Below, piece after piece: positions 22,865 through 28,666 of a DNA stretch of 28,666 bases; the first letter of the stretch is position 1, and every line of letters starts with the position of its first letter. Below the pieces are notes generated by a model. It ran no database searches and had not been told where the DNA came from. It saw only the letters and a list, made by a program, of their open reading frames with translations. The DNA lies in contig LUJM01000068.1 of the NCBI GenBank assembly GCA_001689415.1, positions 1 through 28,666 of the forward strand, read 5' to 3'. Both the position numbers and the translations under genes were made by a program. This DNA comes from Bacteroidales bacterium M2. Lineage in GTDB: Bacteria; Bacteroidota; Bacteroidia; Bacteroidales; Muribaculaceae.

Positions 22865-24445
22865 ATGGATAGTAGCGAATTATACCCATATTCTCCCAAA
22901 GAGCATATCCGTCAACTCGTTGATTGGATGTCACAGGGCGTTTATGAGAAGGAACATATTATATCCATGGCTTTGTTGTGTGCAGTGGCTGGTGAGAATA
23001 TGTTTCTGCTCGGGCCTCCGGGTACAGCCAAGAGCATGGTGGCAAGTCGGTTGAAAATGATATTCAAAGAGGGCAAATCATTTGATTACCTGATGTCCCG
23101 ATTCAGCACACCTGATGAAATCTTCGGTCCAATTTCTATCTCACGTTTGAAAAATGATGACAGATACGAGCGTTTAACAACCGGGTATCTTCCTGAAGCC
23201 GACGTCGTGTTTCTTGATGAAATATGGAAAGCTGGCCCGTCGATTCAGAACACACTCCTGACAGTTGTCAATGAGCATATTTTTCACAATGGCGGAAAGA
23301 TTATGCATACTCCGATGAAAGTTCTGATTGCCGCCAGCAACGAGCTTCCAGCCAAAGACGAAGGCCTTGAAGCCCTATGGGATCGATTTCTCGTGCGTAT
23401 GGTGTCTAATTGTATTGAGAGCGATGCCGCATTCTTCAAGATGATAGCGTCAAAAGGTTCCGAACTGACAGGACTGCCCGAATCGCTGTATGTTACTGAC
23501 AATCTTTATTACCATTGGCAACACGAATCGCGGACTGTCGGTATTCATGAGTCGGTTGTCAATGCCATCAAAGCATTGCGCCAAAGTCTTTCCTGTTTGG
23601 AGAAGGATGATGGTAATCAGTTACGGTACTATATCTCCGACCGCCGATGGCGCAAAGCGTACAGGCTGATGCAGACCTCTGCATATCTTAACGGCAGGTT
23701 GGAAATCAATGTGTCTGATTATCTTCTTCTAATCCACAGCTTCTGGAATGACGTTGAATGTATTCCAAATATTCTTAAAGCCATAACTACAAGCATCTCC
23801 GACTTAACAGTCAAACAGTTGAATAATATCGAGAAGCTAATACGCCAAATGATGACTGCGCAAAACCAACAATCTCTCTATATAGCATCGCGGATTAATT
23901 CAGAAGATAATAAATTTGAGGAATATGATTACTTCTATTACCTTGTCGAAAATTATCCCGGCGGTGATGTATATTTCTCGAAATGGGATTACACGTCATT
24001 AAACAACAGCCCTCGGGATGGAATTCTGTTCTATGAAACTAAGAGGAAGAAGAATATCATACACGCTTTAATCCCGGATAAATCTTTAGATTCAATGACT
24101 AAAAATGCCTCAGGTTTGAAAAAAGTAAAATTGCAGAAACATCCGAAAGGCGTAATTATAGATGGGAAGCCATATTCTTTCCGTGCAAAAGGTGTTCAAC
24201 AACTCGGTACAAAGGAGCCATTCGAGAATTTGCCATTGTATCAACGTGTTCCTGCCGTGCAAGATTTATTTAAAACTTGTGTCGAAGATTGGGAAGAGGT
24301 GATTACTGATAATCTTATTAATTGTGATAATATATTCCTTTCGGATACAGACCTTGCGTTAGCTAATAAAATGATTAAGGAGGTCCGGGAATTAATAAAA
24401 ACCACTGAGGTAAAGCTCAATAACTTAGCAATAATGATAAAATGA
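22865..24445 (+). CDS. RavA/MoxR-type AAA+ ATPase
   Basis: The protein has 526 residues. Walker A is GPPGTAKS (50-57), Walker B is VVFLDE (114-119), sensor 1 is in LIAASNELP, and a RavA-like lid segment reads YISDRRWRKAYRLMQTSAYL. The C-terminal 200 residues are an extra domain with a beta-rich stretch, as in RavA's insertion and arm region, but not clearly the same. MoxR ATPases act as chaperone-like remodellers with VWA partners. The next gene is exactly such a partner and overlaps it by 4 bp. Role: ATP-dependent remodelling in the helicase-protease complex (inference). Confidence 0.9.
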   Translation: MDSSELYPYSPKEHIRQLVDWMSQGVYEKEHIISMALLCAVAGENMFLLGPPGTAKSMVASRLKMIFKEGKSFDYLMSRFSTPDEIFGPISISRLKNDDRYERLTTGYLPEADVVFLDEIWKAGPSIQNTLLTVVNEHIFHNGGKIMHTPMKVLIAASNELPAKDEGLEALWDRFLVRMVSNCIESDAAFFKMIASKGSELTGLPESLYVTDNLYYHWQHESRTVGIHESVVNAIKALRQSLSCLEKDDGNQLRYYISDRRWRKAYRLMQTSAYLNGRLEINVSDYLLLIHSFWNDVECIPNILKAITTSISDLTVKQLNNIEKLIRQMMTAQNQQSLYIASRINSEDNKFEEYDYFYYLVENYPGGDVYFSKWDYTSLNNSPRDGILFYETKRKKNIIHALIPDKSLDSMTKNASGLKKVKLQKHPKGVIIDGKPYSFRAKGVQQLGTKEPFENLPLYQRVPAVQDLFKTCVEDWEEVITDNLINCDNIFLSDTDLALANKMIKEVRELIKTTEVKLNNLAIMIK

Positions 24446-25776
24446 TTGATTACACTGATATCGACGCTAAGCTCGAAGAATATAGCGAGGCATTTGATTT
24501 TTATATGGAAAATGGTGAGATGCCGCCATTAATTTCTGAGGAGGATTGCCTCATTGGCTATATGCGGGACGTTATAGATTCCTATCCAGATATCAACGAC
24601 TCAGACCCAACATGGGTCGAAGTGTTGAAAGATGATTTGATATCGTTTTTGGCATTATTGATCGAACTGATAAGAGATATGCAGAAAGAGGCTAATAAAG
24701 AACTTTTATTTATACCCGAGTTTAAGGCTGCACCAATAGAGCATAAGCTTCTAATGTGGCAACAGATTTGCAAAACTATCGACGCCGGCTATTCCGTATA
24801 TGATGTAAATTTGCCCGGCTACATCGAGCAATTTGAAAATATGGAAGATAACGAATCGGTACTTGCTGCATTGGCATCCGATTGGGAAAACGCCTGTAAA
24901 GCTAAACTGGAGCAAAAAACTCAACAGATGTTGAAACGCGCAAAGAATCAGTTTGAACAACGTTTTCATGTGGCAGGAACTGTAGATTACGAGGACAAAA
25001 AGCAGGTTGAAAATTATATCCACCGCTATCCTCAACTCAAAGAAATTGTAGATATAATCGGGCGAGACAATAATCCATCAAAGGAGGAGAAGGATACGAT
25101 TGTTTATAAGTTTTTGCCCATTACTGTGGCTAAAAATAGTTCGGTGGAGGAGATCGACCGGGTTGAGTCAGGCGATAATTTGGAACGGGTTCTCCCGGTA
25201 GAATTATCCATGCCTGAAGACCTTTTCTTTAAACGATATGCGACAAAGGAACTTCAACAATTTTCAAGTCCCGGCAAAGGGAAACCAAAGAAAATTGAAG
25301 AGCATCGCAAAGACCCACGCCTGACCAAAGGCCCGATTATTGTATGTGTTGACACCAGTGGTTCGATGGAGGGACAACCGCTTAAGATTGCTTTCTCATT
25401 GCTTAAACAACTGCTAAGTATGGCAAAGAAACAGAAACGCCCTTGCTATTTGATTAGCTTTTCTGTCAGGGCAAAGTCTATCGACCTTGCAAAACCCCGA
25501 AACTGGAGTAAACTCGATAACTTTCTCGGCAACAGCTTCAGTGGAGGCACGGATGGTGAGCAAATGCTTGCCGAAGCTCTATCAGTATTACAAAGCGGAA
25601 CATATGAGATGGCCGACGTGTTAGTTATCTCAGACTTTGAGTTTCCGCCACCTAAGTCTACAACAATGGAAAGAATTAACAAAGAGAAAGCCTTCGGAAC
25701 TCGTTTCTACGCCTTGCAAATTGGCCACTCCGCCCATAAATATAACCATATCATGGATAAAATATGGACAGTGTGA
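24442..25776 (+). CDS. ViaA-like VWA-domain protein
   Basis: The protein has 444 residues. Residues 1-260 are helical and unassigned, with a short charged linker (KGKPKKIEEHRKDPR) before the VWA domain. The MIDAS motif is complete: DTSGS (about 304-308), Thr in SGGTDG (about 370) and D in VISDFEF. The domain ends DKIWTV. This matches the VWA domain of ViaA, the partner of RavA in E. coli. Together with the preceding ATPase it forms the MoxR-VWA pair found in several bacterial conflict systems. It closes the P7 operon. The ATGA overlap with the preceding gene shows translational coupling. Confidence 0.9.
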   Translation: MIDYTDIDAKLEEYSEAFDFYMENGEMPPLISEEDCLIGYMRDVIDSYPDINDSDPTWVEVLKDDLISFLALLIELIRDMQKEANKELLFIPEFKAAPIEHKLLMWQQICKTIDAGYSVYDVNLPGYIEQFENMEDNESVLAALASDWENACKAKLEQKTQQMLKRAKNQFEQRFHVAGTVDYEDKKQVENYIHRYPQLKEIVDIIGRDNNPSKEEKDTIVYKFLPITVAKNSSVEEIDRVESGDNLERVLPVELSMPEDLFFKRYATKELQQFSSPGKGKPKKIEEHRKDPRLTKGPIIVCVDTSGSMEGQPLKIAFSLLKQLLSMAKKQKRPCYLISFSVRAKSIDLAKPRNWSKLDNFLGNSFSGGTDGEQMLAEALSVLQSGTYEMADVLVISDFEFPPPKSTTMERINKEKAFGTRFYALQIGHSAHKYNHIMDKIWTV

Positions 25777-25861
25777 TTGAAAATATATTCCTATGTTTTA
25801 ACAACATAGCTAAGGGGATTACGACTTTGGAGTAATTGCAACCTGACACATGGCAAGGGTT

Positions 25862-25892
25862 ATGAGGCACCATCTCGGTTTCGAGTGCCTCA
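25862..25892 (+). terminator. Hairpin after the VWA gene
   Basis: Outer arms ATGAGGCA (25862-25869) and TGCCTCAT (25885-25892) enclose an inner CTCG-GTTT-CGAG hairpin (25874-25884), with a 4-base bulge on the left. There is no clear T-tract. It lies 85 bp after the operon's last stop codon and probably ends the transcript. Confidence 0.6.
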
Positions 25893-26076
25893 TGACATAC
25901 CTTGCTATGATCATGTGAGCATTATCTTGTGATACTGTGGACGATACAATCTCGGCTCAATGAAAATATGGTGAGATTAGTACACCATCAGTACTCCAAA
26001 GCATCGGCTCGCACGTTGCCTGATTCGATATGAAAACACCTATGCTCCAAAGAATAGTTTTGGACCGAAAATAGAG

Positions 26077-26115
26077 TTGGGAAATATTGGGAAAGATTTC
26101 AGAAATGTTGGGAAA
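26077..26115. repeat. Three TTGGGAAA repeats in helical phase
   Basis: TTGGGAAA occurs three times, starting at 26077, 26087 and 26108. The 10- and 21-bp spacings keep the copies on one face of DNA. It is a candidate protein-binding array (excisionase, replication or transfer protein) in a 770-bp stretch with no supported gene. Confidence 0.6.
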
Positions 26116-26189
26116 CGGCTGATTTTCAATAATCTTTTTACATACACTCATCGTTACACTTGCACTAAGACTCACTTGATGAGATATAT

Positions 26190-26400
26190 GGATGATCAGA
26201 CATTCATGCAAAAAAATGAAGAAATGGTTATTCAATCATACATTCATTTGTTCATCCATGTATGTACTCAAATGTATTGACATTTACTTGAATAAATGTA
26301 TGGGCATACCCTCATCCCTTCATTTGAATGTTGGAATACATCTACATTCATGTGTATGACCATGTGTATGAACATGTGTATGAATGTGTGTATGGTTGAT
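26190..26400. repeat. ATTCAT-rich tract with four 12-bp tandem units
   Basis: The tract is dense in ATTCAT/ATGAAT words in both orientations. It ends in a tandem array of the unit CATGTGTATGAA/C at 26349, 26361 and 26373, with a fourth, diverged unit at 26385. The layout resembles iterons next to excisionase and integrase genes. The open frame across 26077-26280 is low complexity and I do not call it a gene. Confidence 0.6.
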
Positions 26401-26546
26401 CATTCAGAGTCTTTGATGTCCTCCGGCCCAACGGCGCTACGCTATTACGCACGGAGATGAGTTGACCCAGACATGGTTATCAAGCCGGGCGGCGAGAAAT
26501 GGTGAATGTCACCACCTATTTATTCACCGCTAAACTCTATATTGAT

Positions 26547-26837
26547 ATGGACTATGTTATGATTGAGCGTCATCTGTTTGATGCGCTATTAAGAGGTGTG
26601 CGTGAATGTCGCTCGGCGTTGGATGCTGCACTGTCGGCAGTCGGCTGCCATCGGTGCGGCTGGGTTGACAATAATTCCGCACAGGCTATTCTTCAACGTT
26701 CAACTCGCACTATGCAGTCGTTGCGCTCTTCAGGCAGAATCGGCTACAGCATTATAGACGGCAAAGTATTCTATCCCGAAAAGGAGATTGCAAGAGTTTT
26801 GAATCAACACTATATCTGTCATGAAAGAGAAGGTTGA
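26547..26837 (+). CDS. Excisionase-like helix-turn-helix protein 1
   Basis: The 96-residue protein resembles the small HTH (helix_turn_helix/excisionase, MerR-like) DNA-binding proteins that accompany Bacteroides integrative elements. The core is WVDNNSAQAILQRSTRTMQSLRSSGRIGY, followed by a wing (IDGKVFYPEKEI). I prefer the ATG at 26547 over 26499 because the resulting length matches the downstream paralogue (98 residues); this choice is uncertain. Its 3' end overlaps the next gene by 17 bp. Likely roles are excision directionality or control of mobility genes. Confidence 0.78.
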   Translation: MDYVMIERHLFDALLRGVRECRSALDAALSAVGCHRCGWVDNNSAQAILQRSTRTMQSLRSSGRIGYSIIDGKVFYPEKEIARVLNQHYICHEREG

Positions 26838-27117
26838 AGTATTATCGGCATCGGACTTGAAGCCGATATTCGACGAACTGGATGCAATGGAAACAATAGC
26901 ATCAGCATTGATCGAGAATTGTCAGCCTGTATTTCAAGGCAAACGTTATCTCACGGATTCTACGCTAAGCCGACGGCTGAATATCTGCAAACGAACTCTT
27001 GCCACTTATAGAGCCAATGGCTTGTTAGGGTATTACAATCTTCCCGGTAAGATTCTTTACTCAGACGCAGAAATTGAAGAGTTTTTGCAACGGCACTATC
27101 TGCCACCATTCAGATGA
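26821..27117 (+). CDS. Excisionase-like helix-turn-helix protein 2
   Basis: The 98-residue protein is a paralogue of the preceding one: YLTDSTLSRRLNICKRTLATYRANGLLGY, then a wing PGKILYSDAEIEEFL. It belongs to the same Bacteroidetes HTH family and is translated from a start inside the preceding gene. The pair probably acts on the nearby repeats and att site. It ends just before a two-way terminator that separates it from the convergent integrase. Confidence 0.8.
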   Translation: MKEKVEVLSASDLKPIFDELDAMETIASALIENCQPVFQGKRYLTDSTLSRRLNICKRTLATYRANGLLGYYNLPGKILYSDAEIEEFLQRHYLPPFR

Positions 27118-27120
27118 ATG

Positions 27121-27164
27121 AAAATTGTCCCGGCCGATGTATTATCATCAGTCGGGACAATTTT
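27121..27164. terminator. Bidirectional terminator between HTH genes and integrase
   Basis: The arms AAAATTGTCCCG (27121-27132) and CGGGACAATTTT (27153-27164) pair perfectly over 12 bp, with an inner GATG-TATTAT-CATC hairpin. A-tracts and T-tracts flank both sides. It stops the convergent transcripts. Confidence 0.9.
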
Positions 27165-27170
27165 AAATGG

Positions 27171-28399
27171 TTACTTCTGTGAACCGAATTTGGCGGCGAG
27201 ACCACCCATCTGTTCGGCGATGGACTTATCTATCACCTTTGCATAGATTTTGGTGGTGCGGATATCGGAGTGGCCGAGCATTCTGGCGATGATTTCCATC
27301 GAGACGCCGTTGGCGAGGGCAAGACATGCGAATGAGTGGCGGGCGATGTGCATTGTCAGAGGCTTGTTAATCCCACAGATTCCGGCAATCTCACCGAGAT
27401 AGGAGTTCATGCGTTGATTGGAGATTACGGGAAGAAGAACGCCTCGTTTTTCGCAGAGCGGGTGGTCGGCATACTTATCGGCAATGGCTCGCGCCGATTC
27501 CAGATAAGGTATACTGCAAACGTTCTTCGTTTTCTGACGAGCCTTGTGGATCCAGTAGTTACCTTCGTCATCAACGGATACATGCTCCGGTTTCAGCCCC
27601 TCGACATCCGAGAACGACAGCCCGGTTAACGCGCAGAACACGAATATGTCACGGACAACATTCAGCCGCTCAAGGGTAAATGTCTTGTTCATTATGGTTG
27701 AGAGCTCCTTTTCGGTAAGGAATTGGCGATTGGTAGCCTTGGCCTGAAACCGCATGCCTTGGAATGGATTGATCTCCATCCATTTGTTGTCAAGCGCCAA
27801 TGTTACGATTCGCTTCAGTATCTTGCAGTACTTGTTTGCGGTGTTCTGTTCCTGCTTTTTATCAACGCGGAGGAAAAGATGAAAGTCGCGGACAAAGGCA
27901 TTGTCGATGGAGGAGAATGGAATGTCAGCTGCGTTATAACGCTTACGGATAAACTCACCGAGATAACGCTCGGCTCTCTCGTTGCGAAGAACAGTGTTGA
28001 GTACGACATCGCCGATTTCAAGTCGCTGACGATACTTCAGGTTGTCCTCTTTGAATACTTCGCACAGCATTTTGGGTTTCTCAACTCTGCCATTCCACTC
28101 GTCAAGAATTGTCTTCGGGTTGATAACCTTCTTTTCATCGGTGAAACGCTGATGAATTTTGAGAAGTTTCGCCAACGTATCGTCGAGATAGTCGTTCAGT
28201 TCAAGCGACAGACGGTCGCGACCAGTGGAACGCTGTTCTTCTCGTTCCACACTTTCGGGTTCACACCTCGTTTGAGGGACGCTTCAAGGAAACGAACATC
28301 AACGGTGACGCGCATATACACCGGAGCTTCACCGTTTTTCAACAGCTTCTACCTCTTGATGTAAAAGAGGATGCTGAAAGTCGATTTTCTTTGTTGCAT
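27171..28399 (-). pseudogene. Bacteroides-type tyrosine recombinase, N-terminally broken
   Basis: The catalytic region is intact: TGLSFSDV (Ser at the Arg I position, as in the Bacteroides IntDOT group), a Lys in the beta-hairpin, HIARHSF (H-x-x-R), LGHS and IYAKV (Tyr nucleophile). The N-terminal arm-binding domain begins at the ATG at 28399 (MQQRKSTFSILFYIKR), is cut by an in-frame TAG (28349-28351), and continues KLLKNGEAPVYMRVTVDV...SLKRGVNPKVWNEKN. It then needs a frameshift near 28245 to join GRDRLSLELNDYL. From an internal GTG at 28250 a 359-residue product could still be made, lacking the arm-binding domain. Site-specific recombination is probably impaired, so the island may be trapped unless another integrase acts in trans. 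Confidence 0.85.
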
Positions 28400-28488
28400 A
28401 TCAAATAAACATTTTTGATTAAACATTAGTTTGACAAGATGAGAAAACCGTGGGCAATCAAAGGTCAATCAGCGAATTAAGCCTTAAT

Positions 28489-28535
28489 CGTTGGACTTTT
28501 TGCATGTCAGAAACAAGTCCAACGGATGCTCCAAC
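28489..28535. repeat. Inverted repeat plus third half-site upstream of the integrase
   Basis: CGTTGGACTT (28489-28498) and AAGTCCAACG (28515-28524) are perfect 10-bp arms around 16 bp, followed by a further CCAACG (28530-28535). The position between the recombinase gene and the putative att site suits recombinase arm-type sites or an operator. Confidence 0.45.
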
Positions 28536-28580
28536 GCGAAGTGCCTCGTTTTGCCGGATTTTGCGCAGGGGCTAAAAGCA

Positions 28581-28615
28581 AAGAATCCCGAAAATCATTG
28601 ATTTTCAGGATTCTT
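28581..28615 (-). terminator. Strong hairpin next to the putative att site
   Basis: The arms AAGAATCC-c-GAAAATC and GATTTTC-a-GGATTCTT pair over 15 bp with one mismatch and a 3-base loop. Read on the minus strand it is followed by TTGCTTTT. It would terminate a minus-strand tRNA-side transcript entering from the right. Confidence 0.7.
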
Positions 28616-28638
28616 CTGCGAATTGCTTTCGCTTGTTG

Positions 28639-28655
28639 TGGTCCCACTTGGAGTC
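28639..28655 (-). other. Possible att core: tRNA-3'-end-like sequence
   Basis: On the minus strand the sequence reads GACTCCAAGTGGGACCA, which looks like the 3' T-stem/acceptor strand and CCA of a tRNA gene, a usual target of Bacteroides tyrosine recombinases. The sequence beyond it (TTTT-GACT) does not continue as a T-loop, so only the short identity block would be present. No second copy is visible elsewhere in the window. Confidence 0.4.
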
Positions 28656-28666
28656 AAAATAGTGAA

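Noticed and set aside
26077..26280. 67-codon frame in the repeat tract
   Set aside because: Low-complexity, repeat-derived sequence without family resemblance or promoter.
26349..26396. CRISPR array
   Set aside because: The 12-bp units are contiguous with no spacers, and no cas genes are present.
27723..28364. Plus-strand 213-codon frame inside the integrase region
   Set aside because: It is antisense to a clear tyrosine recombinase whose motifs lie on the minus strand; no family resemblance.

Overview
The window looks like an accessory (genomic-island) segment of a gut Bacteroidales chromosome, perhaps of the Bacteroides/Prevotella/Muribaculaceae kind. The reasons are: promoters with the Bacteroidetes -7 element TAnnTTTG and no clear Shine-Dalgarno sites; small proteins resembling Bacteroidetes-only families; and a Bacteroides-type tyrosine recombinase with paired excisionase-like HTH genes at the right end. 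The island probably continues left of position 1. Its right boundary may be a short tRNA-3'-end-like sequence at 28639-28655.

Left half (154-12471). These plus-strand operons are built from duplicated and reshuffled modules. There are three GyrB-type GHKL ATPases without TOPRIM: 1104, the frameshifted copy at 4462-5564, and one fused behind an LRR-like domain at 6848. There is also a free LRR-like protein (8796), a DprA-like SLOG protein with a novel N-terminal half (9916), two proteins sharing one unknown C-terminal domain (2567 and 5830), a tandem pair of unknown paralogues (10991 and 11788), and a small LGGW-ending protein (2277) with a decayed second copy (5594-5699). A separate unit (12562-14883) encodes a PD-(D/E)XK nuclease fused to an uncharacterised N-terminal domain, followed by a stand-alone PHP domain of the DNA polymerase III alpha type.

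Centre and right. A strong two-way hairpin (14921-14957) separates this from a minus-strand operon of two small paralogues and a gene with an in-frame stop. A divergent gene encodes a WYL regulator fused to a degenerate DEDDh exonuclease-like domain (16204-17664). Next is a compact four-gene operon (17812-25776): a strawberry-notch-like helicase, an HEXXH metalloprotein, a RavA/MoxR AAA+ ATPase and a ViaA-like VWA protein. The last part (25.8-28.7 kb) holds repeats, two HTH genes and a decayed integrase.

How it fits together. Six plus-strand promoters carry the same element: AGGTGT, 13 bp, ACACCT, then exactly 6 bp (7 in one case) to TAnnTTTG. A seventh, on the minus strand, keeps the right half-site with the same 6-bp spacing. 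One copy precedes the WYL gene itself. I infer a single WYL-controlled regulon that ties the GyrB-like/LRR/DprA genes to the helicase-protease-MoxR-VWA operon, most likely an undescribed, inducible anti-phage or anti-mobile-element system. The function is inference. The shared operators, module duplications and broken copies are read directly from the sequence.
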